A stretch of 64,000 nt of DNA, from contig OZ005692.1 of the NCBI GenBank assembly GCA_963930775.1, positions 6,868,135 to 6,932,134 on the forward strand. The letters run 5' to 3'. The DNA comes from Cliona cf. orientalis (lineage: Eukaryota; Porifera; Demospongiae; Clionaida; Clionaidae). Shown here one piece after another: positions 47,901 through 60,004 of the stretch (positions are counted from its first letter, which is position 1; each line of letters opens with the position of its first letter). A program made the position numbers and the translations under genes. The notes beneath the pieces are model-generated. The model was not told the origin of the DNA. It made no database searches and worked only from the letters and a program-made list of their open reading frames with translations.

Positions 47901-50900
47901 TGGATAGAATGTATCAGTAGCCTAAGTGCAGTAGTCTCAACGTGTCTGAGCACATGCCTGACGTCAAAGATACTAAGTTAGTGCAAGGTACATGTACTTG
48001 ACATGCATGTGGACATGTCATGTGAATGTGCTTGTTCACCTGCCATTCCTGTTTTTCACCCGAGCCATTTGCTCCACTAATTGGTGTTCAATTGGACATG
48101 CATTCACTTCACTTATTCTCCCTGGATTCCTCTCATGCAGTGCTGGCCTAGTAGTCTGGCTTAATTACTGATCTGTTATTGCCTTGCTGGATACTATGCA
48201 GGAATGCTGGGCATCCCCTGACCTATCATAACTCATCAACAATGACTGCACATCAAAGTCAGCCACTCAGGACACATCAGAAGCTGCTGGGCAGGCCCTG
48301 TGCCTGTGAGGCCAGCCTGTGGCTTGTTCACCTATCAACACACCAACCTCACCTTTTTATTTATTATTGTCAATTGGTGCAAGTCTCTGTTCTAATAAGT
48401 ATAAAGACAAGTACACAGTTCACTACTGTGGAAGTGTTGTATAATAAACTGCAACTCCTTTCTTTTATGTAAAAGAAAGGAAATTTGAAGAGATAGTGAA
48501 CTTTGTTTGTGTGCTGAGTGTAGTGTAGTGAAGGTTTTGGTGTAGAATAACCTTGTGCCATTCTGAGTGGCTTCTATTTCACATATCCCTTAGCTCCAAG
48601 ATCTGAGATGACAGATCAACTACAGCTAGGTGCATTAGTAATAGTATTACACTATAATAGGCGGCGACAACTCTGGGGCTACCCAAGAATGCATAAACTT
48701 TGTGAATTCTGTTCCATCAACAACTTGATAAACTTTCATTCTCATATTACTGGCTCGTTATACTAGCAGCCACTTATTTGCAGCTTAGGCCATATCTGTG
48801 TGTTAGTGTTTGATGAACTGTGGGTATCAACTGAACCTCATATTCCGCATGCAGGTCAGCAGTTGTTGTCTATCTTGGTACATCATGTAATTATAAGTTT
48901 CCCTGATGGGATAGACAGCTTGACTGGACTGGGCTGGTCGTGTTTGAACTAATTTTGGTTAAGTAATGAGGAACTGCTTTGATAGTGCAGGTAGCTAAGG
49001 TTGTAAATGCCGGCTTGCTATATCCCAACATTTAGGAGACTATACTGATGATGGGTGAAATGTGATCGCGCAATTGCCCAACTAGCCATGAATTACTTGT
49101 CCATTTCATTTGGAAGTAAGAGAAATGCGGTTCTATATACGTACATTGACCATACCACTCAATTACTCTCAATTCAATTATGCAAACGAAGTGGTAATGG
49201 TCTTGATATCAAATCTGGGTGCATATATCCTCTACCCAGTTAGTACATGGTCACTTGAGCACAGCTCTGATACAGCTACACTCAGTGGACAAGCGATTAG
49301 CCGGCCGTCTTATTCTAGTGCTATCGGTGTAGATTCTCGGGTGTCAAAAACGTGTAACCAGGTCCTAATAGCTACACAGCCGTGTAATTATAGTAGTCAC
49401 TCAAGCATCACCCACATACCTTGCTCAGGGCTGTGCGATGCTGGACTCTGTCTAATGCAACTGTATGTAATATGTATTTTTTGTTTTGAGAGCACCACCC
49501 TCCTAATCCCACGTGCAATCTCTCTCACCACAATCTTTAGATGTGAACACAATCCTCCACAAGATTTGCACACTTGAAGGGCTTATCACGGGAATGGACT
49601 TTAATATTTAATTGCTGAAAGGAGACTTCGTTTTAGGAGAATTTTATCTAGAGCAGCTGTTGTATTTGCCGATGCATTACGGCTGGGGAGTGAAACTGTC
49701 TTACGGCTGGACCCCCTCCCACCTCCCCAAACAATTGTAGCTATGCACTTGATGGTGGACTTCAAAGGGGATCCTCATCAAGTTGCGTTCAGATTTCTCG
49801 TGGATTCCGCGCGGCTTAGCCCCCCCACACAGTGCGTGCATACTCATCAACAAGTGCAGCAGATTCTTCTTTTTTTTCAGCCAAGCCGTCCGTGAAAATA
49901 ACATGTCTGCGTGTGGTCATCCCTGAGGCTGGGTGCAGTCAGCTGACTAGGAGAGAGAGAGACATGCATTAATAAGCTTCCTGAATGCTTTATTAAAGGC
50001 TCTCTTGGCTTGCTGTTTTTTGTGTCCTAAGCTGGTGTAACAGGATACCTCTACTGTTATCACTCTGGCTTTTTTAGTTGTACAGAGAATAAGGGGATTT
50101 AGTAAGTGTGTGCTAATATTCTATTCTTCTCAATGAGTGATTCTTCTTCCTTACTTATTGGCCATTTCCTCAGTGCCAGACTTTGTCCTTGTAGAGTAGA
50201 CCTCAACAAGAGCTGTTCAGGGCATGTTACACTACTTTGAACAGAAAAGAAGTATATTTTTATCTGAGTAATCAATTTTTCATCCATATCAACAGCCCAC
50301 CACTTCAGCATGACCTTCTGCTCCCACAAGCCCTAGAGTGTTAATTAAGTTTATCCATTTAGCACTTCCTGTGCTGGTACTTGGCACAAGTCTGGCTTGT
50401 TCTTTAAGTGGAATTAAGCCACTTAGCCAACCAACAAAGCATTCCTGGTGCAGTTCTGAAGCCAAACTGAAATCTTTTTGTCATGCTAGATAGTATAGTG
50501 TGCAGATCTGCTTCTCTTCCTATGTGTGTCTGTGCGTGCTGCTGGGGTGATCTCTATGCACAGTGATGTGGATACATATACAAGCAAGCATGTGAATGTG
50601 GGTGTACTGAAGTGTCCTATTAATAATCTTGTTGAAATTTGTACTATTGTAACAATTTCTCTCTCTTTCTCTCTTCCCCTCTCTCCCCTGCTTTTCTCGA
50701 TCCAGCATTACCATTATGCATACACTATTCATAACATACATACATGAACAGGGCTCCAGCTCAGAAGACAAAGGACAAAGCAACTAGTGCAAAGACTTGT
50801 TTCCATAGGCTCCTTTTTGTCATGAAATACTCTAGTGTGTATGGACAGGTTTGCTATAGTTTTGAGGTTGAGTCCTTTTGTGAGACAGTGCAATTGTGGT

Positions 50901-52152
50901 GCAGGTTAGATAGATAAAATAATTTACCTAGATCACAACCAACTCATCCCCTCACTTTTCTTTCAGCATGACCACTCCTAGATTGTAACAACATAGTAAT
51001 AGAGTAAGTGAATGAATTTTGGTGCAGTATCCCACATCACTGTGTGGACAATAGAATTCCAACTCAGAAGTGACCAATTCAGACAGTGTGTCCCTTGTTA
51101 CTTTCTTGTAAACTGCCCCATACATATTGTAGGTACTTGCAGGTGTGCTGTCTCTTTATGCTTGCATGTGTGTACTGAATGAAGTAGTTATTTATATGTT
51201 GTTGGATAGTTTTTGGTTGTGATGTCAGCACAACTCATGATTTCGAGATTAAACTATGAATGTTTGTTGCTGGAAAGGTGACTTGCTGCAGATGTGCAGA
51301 CGTGTGTTTGCATGCTTGCTAATATGACTTGACATGTATCGTATGTTGCCACTTTAACAGTGTGCGTGCATGCTGATTGCATTAAGATTTTACATTCTGC
51401 ATTGTTGTGGCATAATGCATCGAGTCTTATTGAATCATATCACCATTACATTCCTTGATATTGCATACCCGGTGTACTAATCACTACCACTCAGAGATTG
51501 TATTTCGTCAGTGATTGATGAAGATTCCAGTGCTTCCCGAAATGGATGTGAAATGTGTTGGGCCCCACCACTTTCCCATCCTCCCTCTCAACATCAAAGC
51601 CACCCGCCTGTTATTGCTCAACTATTGCATTTTCTTTGCGCAAATGACAATATCAATGACATGCTCATTAACACTAGAGACAGCCTGACTACTGCAAATA
51701 CATAGAAGTACCATTTTTTGTGCTTCTTATTGAACACCCATTAAATTTTGTGGTGCTTCTTAGAGCCATGTAAAAATTAAGTGCGTAATGGTGATAATAA
51801 TTGTCAAGAATCTTTGAATATTAGAGGCACATCACTGCATGATGATCGGTTATGCAGTTTCATTCCTCAGTCTGCAAAACATTTACCATGCATTAGTGGA
51901 AATTGATGCACTGTTTGGTAGTATCTCTCCATGAATATTGCACCATAAATGCTAATTTTACACAATTCATGCATTTTGCTACAAACCATGCATTGGTTAT
52001 CAGTGTTTAATCTCCAGTGGAATCTGTTGTGAATAAACACTGTTGAGCAGACGTGCATTCAGTGAGGTGCAGGTGGAACACACCTCCTTATGAATATTCA
52101 AATTAGCTACTTGAGGTCAAGCCTCAGTTTGCAACATTACTAGAGTCGAGCT

Positions 52153-52521
52153 ATGGCTGAAGTTCTCAAGGAGACAACTTACAGATTGAATCGAGAAATG
52201 GGACTGACGTAAGTGGCTGAGCATCAGTAGTCAGTTAATGTTCCCAGCACCAGCTGATTCTTTGCTCAATTGACAAGTGATGTATGTATATAGAAATATG
52301 TGTAGGAGTGTGCCTGCTCAGGTTACCAGCCAGCTATGATTTCCTGGCTGCAGTTGTTTGAATTGTAAATGTACACCTCTTGGTACTTATTGGACGTGAC
52401 TTGTGCTATCTTGTTGTGCTGATGCACCATGCATGATAATAGCTTTTAATCCCCTTTTAGTGAAGGAAAAAAAGCACTGGATATGGCATTGCAATCACAT
52501 ACAATGGCTGCTGTCCCTTGA
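52153..52521 (+). CDS. two-exon small ORF (38 codons), unrecognised
   Basis: Exon 1 is 52153-52208 and exon 2 is 52461-52521. The ATG has an in-frame TAG 12 bases upstream, which fixes the start. The donor AC|gtaagt and the acceptor ccccttttag join phase 2 to phase 2 and give 38 residues followed by TGA: MAEVLKETTYRLNREMGL, then TEGKKALDMALQSHTMAAVP. The peptide is polar and probably helical; there is no signal peptide or membrane segment. I do not recognise it. It ends about 340 bases before the SIX start codon on the same strand, so it could be an independent small-protein gene, an upstream ORF on a longer SIX transcript, or chance. Confidence 0.4.
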
Positions 52522-52559
52522 TAATCAGCATAGATGAACTAGCTAAGTGTGTCTGTCGG

Positions 52560-52790
52560 TGTGCGCGTGCGCATTTATGTCATCAAGTATTTGCACCTTT
52601 AAGGCTTCCCACTTAATAGCGCCATTCCATTGCTCGGATATTTTGCAGTAGAAGTATCACAAAATTACCAGCCCGGAAAGCCATAAAATAGATCAGTGGC
52701 CCGTCTGTTATATGATACGATCGTTTACCGTTCGAAGCCACCAAACAATCCGCGAGCAGGTAGTATAAATGGAGCTGTTGTAGGTGCTCC
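52560..52790 (+). promoter_or_regulatory. SIX1/2 core promoter with TATA box and NRF1-like site
   Basis: TATAAAT is at 52764-52770, which predicts a transcript start near 52795. That is about 70 bases before the ATG at 52865 and downstream of the ATG at 52784, so it argues against the longest frame. A GCGCGTGCGCA motif at 52563-52573 resembles an NRF1 site. Confidence 0.5.
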
Positions 52791-52864
52791 GGCCAGGAAT
52801 ACAAAGACAGCTTAGCCTGGTGAACCGTCTCACAATGCAGTGTCTCTCTTTTGCTAGGAGCATC

Positions 52865-55368
52865 ATGAACGGATATCAGCTCTCTGCCGCTATGATCCCA
52901 TACAGTGCATACGGTCTCTCGCAAGAACAGGTGGCGTGCGTCTGCGACGTCCTGCAGCAAAGTGGAAACATTGAACGTCTTGCACGATTCCTCTGGAGCC
53001 TGCCAGCCTGCGAGCAAATACAGAAGAACGAGAGCGTGCTGAAGGCTAGAGCACTTATTGCCTTCCATCAGGGAAACTTCCAGGAGCTCTACCGCATCAT
53101 AGAAAGCAACAACTTCTCTCCAGAGTCTCACCCACGAATGCAGCAGCTATGGCTACAGGCCCACTACATCGAGGCCGAGAGACTGCGTGGCAAGCCCCTG
53201 GGAGCTGTAGGAAAGTACAGGATCCGAAGGAAGTTCCCCCTGCCCCGGACAATCTGGGATGGAGAGGAGACAAGCTACTGCTTCAAGGAGAAGTCCCGAG
53301 TGATCCTGAGACAATGGTACCAGCAGAACCCCTACCCCAGCCCGCGGGAGAAGCGTCAACTAGCTGAACAAACCGGACTGACCACTACTCAAGTTAGCAA
53401 CTGGTTCAAAAACAGGCGCCAGAGGGACAGAGCTTCTGAAACCAAGAGGTAAGATTAACGAGTATAGTTATTTAATTGTGTGAGCATGCTATCTGGATTG
53501 ATAGCATGATTATTATATGCATATATAATGCTTGTGCATAAATTATGCTTGTGGTACAAAATATGGACATGATTATATTTACGACCAAGTAAATAATGGT
53601 TTTTAGTGGAGCTAGTGGAAATATAGCTTAAAGAGGCCTCGTTAATGATGTGCATCTCCACTTACACCCATTTACCGTTTGATTGGCTTACCAAAATAAA
53701 GCTGTAACATGACACCTGCAAACTCATCAGTAGTGAAAATTGAGACCTCGGCAAAATCAACTCTATGGTATCCGCCTGTAATATAGCATTCAGAGCTAGC
53801 AAAGAGTTTAATATGTGTTGACAACAAGGACGTTTAGTCTTCAGCTGCTTATCACCTCGTTGCATTCTATAAACAAATATTATGTGCACGCTTGCTTGAA
53901 GTGGAGATCTGCACACAAAGTCACAATAATGCTAATGTTTGCTGCAAACTTTAAATCAATAATGCATGATTGCATGCAACAGCCCCCATCCATGCAGGTA
54001 TGTATAGATTAGATGTGTCGAGTGTGCGGTTGTCATGGTGTTTGGAAAGGACTAGAAGCATGCACACACCATGGTCTGCTATAGGCCAATGGATCGAGTT
54101 ATTAATGGGATTCTAGTGGTTGACAGACTCCATAAACTGTTCCTAATTGTCCAACTGCAAAGTTTGTCATTTCGGTTATGAATTCACACCATACCTTCCT
54201 GAACTGGTAGCTGTTGTGGTTAATGTAAATTGTTTTTCCTTGGCTAAATCTGTGAATACACAAACTGTGTGAAGTCAGCCCTAATAGCCTCTATTGAGGG
54301 AAGACCTACCACAGATCACTAAAAAAATATTTGAGTGCTGAAGTGTTGTCGTTGAGCTAGCGTCAGAGTCACGAACAGATGCATGCATGGTTTGTGGGTG
54401 GGGGAGGTGGAGAGCACTGTAGTAACACTACAGAAATCTAGAGTGTGGGTGCTGTAGTCCGTGGTTTAATGTTAAGTATACTATGGCTAACGATGACAAT
54501 AAACTATTCACATTTATCTCTCCTCTTTTCTCTTTCTTTCTAATACAGTGTCCCTGGAGGTTCCCCTTCCCCGAGTCCAGCGAAGGACAGCAAAATGCTC
54601 AAATTGGAGCCCAAGGATAGCCCAAAGAGTAGCACAAGCCAAGGGATCCAGTCACCAAAGGAGGCCCTACAAGCCATCGCAGAACTAGAGGGCTCTAAGC
54701 TTCCCGATGAATCGACTGGAGGCTTGTCCAGTCTACCCTGCTCCCCCGGCAGCAACACACCGATAACCGAGAGCTCGGAATTGAAGATGGCCGTGTACTC
54801 TCCAAGCCAAGAACAGTTTACGATGCCCGAGATTGCAAACGAAGCTCAAACTAGTACCTCAATGCCGACACCAGCAGTTTCAGATGTACAGGGAGCAAAG
54901 CAGTACATCAGCGACTCGGAATATTCAGTGTCGTCAAACTCCGAACAACCGGGAAACTACTACAGCCCTCTGTCAACAAGTAGAGGCTACTCCTTCTCTC
55001 AGTCATCGATCTCTCCCAGCCCCCTCATGAGCCCATCCACTTACCCAGCTGGATTCAACTCTCAGCCTTTCCACGCTGGCAGTGCAGAGGCCATGATGAC
55101 AACTGGCAGTAGTATGTACCCGAGTGCAGCCTGTATGAGCCCGTCAGCTTACATGAGCCCGTATGCTACTGGGAAGCAGTACACATGGCCGGCTACTCCT
55201 AGTGGAATGACATATCCTGGAACTTTTGGAATGAATTCCCACGAGATTGGCTACACTGCCGCTGCCACTTATCAACCTCATTACTCGCAAATGTCCAGAA
55301 TGACTGGCTATCCTGCTGGATACACATTTCCCTCACAACTCCCACCAACCAGCAGTCCCACATGCTAA
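52865..55368 (+). CDS. SIX1/2: SIX1/2-type homeobox transcription factor
   Basis: Exons 52865-53448 and 54549-55368 join in phase (AG|T) to 468 codons, 467 residues. The N-terminal SIX domain (about 18-128: [37 protein letters not shown]) is a protein-interaction domain known to bind Eya cofactors in other animals. The homeodomain (about 133-192) has the SIX1/2 mark [11 protein letters not shown] and a recognition helix with Lys at position 50 ([13 protein letters not shown]). Exon 2 encodes a Ser/Pro/Tyr-rich tail ([21 protein letters not shown]) that may serve in activation; vertebrate tails are shorter and not alike. I chose ATG 52865 over 52784 and 52835 because of the TATA box and family N-termini. 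The intron after the homeodomain is 1.1 kb. Confidence 0.9.
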
Positions 55369-58300
55369 CAACAATTACATGTCATCTTAAAATAATAAGG
55401 AAGTACTACGCATGCATCTAAAGGACTTCAGGTCAAGTCGTCCCTACACCTCCGACAGTCATCATCTTAGAAATAACAATATTTATTTCACCTCATAGAA
55501 AGAAAACCTCAAATCTCCCACCCTCTTTCTCCTAACCCTTTTTACCTATCTGCCTCATTTGTACTCCTAAATCCATTACTCTGTCTCTTACTCCACAAGT
55601 CCTCTTCCCACACACCATGCCAACTGTGGTATGCACATTCAGCCTCATCAAAGGGCCTGGATGCATGCCCTCTCTTTACTAGGGCCTCTTTGGGGGGCCT
55701 TTGTTATATTTCATTTCATAGGTTGCTGTTTCTAACTTTCTTTTTTTGTTGCATCTGTACCAAAGGATCAATCATTTACCACAGCTCATTTTAGTCCTGT
55801 TAGCGCTTCTTGTTTTCATTATTAGCTCTCTTTTTGTGGCCACCACTATTAAACTGTTTTTTGTGAAGCAATGCAAGTACATTTCAATGGGTTATGAGTA
55901 GATCTCATACATCCTGTAGCAGAATAATAATTGAGTGTTCATGTAAAGACCTGTTTGCTTGCTTCACTTTGTGACTTTGTAATGTGATTGAAAAAAAATG
56001 AATTGGCTGTGTCATCTTAATTGCCGTATAACAACATGGATTATTGCGCAAGTTATCAATAACTTTGGAGATTAGTGTGACCACACTATAGGCCCTGAAC
56101 TACTGTTAATTAGCCACAGCTAGATGGCAGTTACTCTATGCTCCAGTGAAGTATGTAACGAGCCTATAGTGCCTAGAAATGTGTTTAAAACACATCAACT
56201 ATCAGTAAAGAGCAATTAATTTTAGTAGGTATCCTAGCTGCCTCAACTGATGCAAGTTGTGTAGGATTAACAAGTACTAATTACTCACATGTGTACAAGG
56301 CTGTCAAAAACAGAGGCTGTGTCTTCCAACTGATTGATAAAAAGGGGGGAAGTGCTGGTTGTACAAAACACACGAACGAGTGGAAGTATGATCTAAGTGT
56401 ATCCGAAGGATGAAGTGTAGGCCGGGTTAAAGGATTTGCCGGGGGAGTGTGACCCCATGACAAAACTTTCTCGAGCAATGGCATGTCGTACTATTCAAGT
56501 GCGATTCCCCATTGCAGTGTATCTGATGCATGGAGACAAATTAATCATTGCGGATGCTGGACAGGAAATAGCTAGCATACGGCAGTCGGTGGATAGGAAC
56601 TATGCGCTCACTGCGTGTGAATGCATAATTCAAACTCATAAGGAAACTGTTTGCTAAACTGACCATTAAGAAGAAAGTTAGGGTGGGTCTAACAATGTAC
56701 TCAACTCAAAGTCTTCACTAAAATGGAAATGCCATAATTTGTATCTTTGGTCATGCAAAACTGTGTAATTTCCAAATGAACAGATTAATTAGATTGATAG
56801 AGCTTTGATCGTCAGGTTTATTCAATTCTCTGCTTCTACCATTCATACCAATTATAGCACAATGTCATAGCAGTATATACAATGTCATGTATTTTGAAGC
56901 ATATTTGTATCACCAGCCAAGTTTCTTGAACAGTTTTGTAACATTCATGGACATTCATCAGCTGTGACTGAAACTTTCTGTGTTGGTCGAGATTGTTGAG
57001 TGGTAATGAAATAATTCTCAACATTTTTTAACTCTGCCTACTATATAGCAAAGAGAAGCTTGAGCATGTGTTTCATTGGGTCCAGCTCAAAGCTATCATC
57101 TTGGAGTGATGGGGGATATTTCTTTTGTTTTGTGGTGGACATTGCAATGTCATGTCCCTTTATAAATTTTAAGGATAATGATGAGCAAGGTTGCTATTGG
57201 AGCAGATAAAAGCTGGCTAGTAGCTAGGTTGAAACACAAAGGTTTGGAGCTCTCTTCTTGTGGGGTGGGGAATTGACTTTTTTGCCACAAAAGGTGCTAC
57301 AGACCTTTTGAAGATCAAACTAGCTAGGTTGATGATGTCATGACAGCTATGTTTAGGCACAGGCCCTAGATTACCCTTAAAACTATTTTTTCTTTTGCTT
57401 TCCATCTAAAGTGTACATGCTATATATAGATCGAGAGTTGCCTGTGATTTATTGGATTAAATCCGCTGTATTAAAGAATACAGTCAACTCTAACCGAGCT
57501 AGTAGAAATAACACTTCAGAGAGCCACATGTACAGTATGGATGCACAAGGGGAAGTAGTAGATTCCATTGCAATAATATTATTATAGACACATGAAGATG
57601 ATATTCATTATCACTCATTAGAGTCTGTGAATGACTGAGCTTCCAGGGACAAGTGAATGGGACCTCTCATAGCTATAGGAATTTAGTGTTTAGTACCTAC
57701 ACAAACACATCAATGGAAGCTAGACGGACCAGTCAGGCATATTGTCTCGTGATGTCTGAATCTTAATTGTCAGGGAACAGCTAGGTAGCTTGACGTGATT
57801 GAGTCTGGGGGGAAGGTTTGAGGGCAGGCAGGCAGTCGTGTGCATAATAAACAACCTTTCAGTAGAGGGAATACACCTGGCATTCGACCATAATAGATTA
57901 TCATCATTGATCCATTTCATGTATAATAATATTATACATAGTGTAATAATAATTAATATTAATGCCCAGCTAATAATATTATTATGTCACTAGGTAATTG
58001 AAAGCTTGAGCAATAATCAATAATTATTTTGTTTGAGGGAGGGACTTTCTAAGCATGTAATGTAGGTTAGGACCTGTGGCAAGAGGGAGTCCAAGTAGCG
58101 CATTCTCGGAGTCACCTTGAAAGCCTTAATTGTTTGATAAAGGTTTCCAGTACCTTTGATGGGTGCAAATGTTTACAGGGTGCAAACATACAACATCATC
58201 GACATCCATCCGCAGCTATGCACACTGTGCCATACACACGCACACACAGCACAAGGTCCAACTAAAACACAAAAAAACGATCTAAGAAGAGATAAGGTGC

Positions 58301-60004
58301 GATAGAGACCCTAACTGAATTTACCACACACACAGATGTGTTTGACTGCCCTGAGCTCACTAAACCACTTACCTCCCACCACAAAGCTAGGTGGTCAAAT
58401 TGCTCACTGCTCACACTCATGGCTTCTGTCAGATTTTGGCGGGCTGGATCTATCCTGCTACCCATACATTTGTGGCACCTCACTACATGAGCCTCCAGAG
58501 CAAAGAGAAAGAGCAGATGCATTTTGTCAGCTTCTATGTGCACGCACAGAAGTGTAGTGCATATTCTTATGTAAACTTTGAAGAGCCAAGAGAGTACAGA
58601 TAACTGAATTAGCCGTGCCTTCTCTGCGTTTGAGTCGCATGCATGCATACTATAGCACGAAGCATGCAGTGTGGTTTTAGGCTGGGATTCACACATCACA
58701 CACCGACTGTTCCAGGCCTCAGTAAACATGCGTGCATCCTCCCCACCACACTCGAGCTCGATCGCAGCAGATGTACAATTCTGACTCAGTTGGGCAAATA
58801 TTCTCTTGAAGATTGAAATTTGTGTGTATACCACATGACATGGGAGGGCAATATGCACAGTGTGAGCCTACTCTACCACATGCAAACCTCACACTCCTTT
58901 GTAGTTGTTGATAGGTTGCCACACTTACTACTACAAACCCTCTTTCATAGACACACACCCAGTGCTATTCCTAGGACCATCCCCAAAACAACTGCATGAC
59001 CAGCCCCAGTGGTGCCTATAATATTATAACTTGAGATTGAGAGGTGCACCTGCAGAGCGGAGACCATAGAGGGGCTCCTCTAGAGGAAGTGGACACCACA
59101 CACAAAGCTGGCCCAGCTATGGGTGTGCCTCTCACAGATTAACATTCACTACCAATAGAGAGACCGCTCGATCGCTAGCTACAGCTATGTAGCTGGGAGT
59201 CACAACCAGCTACAGCCTGCAAATGCGCATGCGGTGCATGCTATTTATTGCGGCTTCTATCATGCAGGCTTTTATCAATTACTGTAGTGTCCCAGGTGGT
59301 TTTGGCCCATATGGGCGCTTACCCGGGATTTTAATAGCATAGTTTCTATAGATGCTGCTACATTGACCCCTCAAAATGCGCTTGCCCGGCCACTACAATA
59401 ATTAAATTTTGTTTGTGCAAAAAATAAGAAATTCAAGGCTAGATCTTAAGATCTCTAGACCTGTACTTTAAGTTACATTAATTTTTAGTAGCTACATTAC
59501 TTGAAGCAGTGGCCTGTGACCTGATAACTGGAGCTACAAATAGCCACATTGAGGACTGAAACTGATCCCTCCTCTCAATTACACTAGCTAGCTGCTAAAA
59601 TGAAACTGTGGTCATTGTGCAACTGACCTTGACATATTAGATTAGCCATGGAAAGATAATTGCAGTATTCATTTCTTGAGGAAGAAATCGATCGCATCAA
59701 ATTAAAATTTTACCATTGTCTCCTAGATAAGTACCAGTGGATATTTTAAACACAACATAGTTTCTTGCATGTAGAACTTACCTGGCGCAGGATAAACTGC
59801 ATACCTATGAGGCTGCTACATTGAACCCTTGATATTAATTTTGTTACATGGACATTTGCTTGGGAGTGGGTACTTGCCTGGGATACTTGATAACATTACA
59901 TCTTCCACAATTATATTGTTAAGACAGTATAATATTACACTATGAAAATAAGATCTTATTAAATTAAATTTTGCACAAACTCTTAAAGCCTCAGTTGAAT
60001 TACT
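55369..60004. other. 3' UTR of SIX1/2 and intergenic DNA
   Basis: The first several hundred bases are probably SIX 3' UTR, pyrimidine-rich with attaaa near 55848. The rest shows no recognised gene. The longest frame is a 198-codon minus-strand ORF at 58262-58858 with no domain I know. A 15-bp piece at 59783-59797 (minus) is bounded by tatgcag and gtaagt and could be a microexon of the gene to the right. Confidence 0.5.

Larger units (their letters stand above)
39999..52152. other. 12-kb gene-poor region upstream of the small ORF and SIX1/2
   Basis: After the TMX1 stop I find no gene I would defend. The longest open frames (42057-42482 minus, 47002-47352 plus, 49110-49577 plus) lack recognisable domains, good splice partners or coding-like composition. 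Weak exon-like pieces are at 41354-41382 and 41483-41521 (+) and 44872-44910 (-). The region may hold SIX regulatory DNA, an ncRNA or a scattered gene. Confidence 0.5.

Noticed and set aside
49110..49577. 155-codon + strand ORF
   Set aside because: No domain, no promoter or splice support; an overlapping frame is open as well.
52613..53131. 172-codon minus-strand ORF
   Set aside because: It is antisense to the SIX domain and promoter, whose + strand frame matches the SIX family closely.
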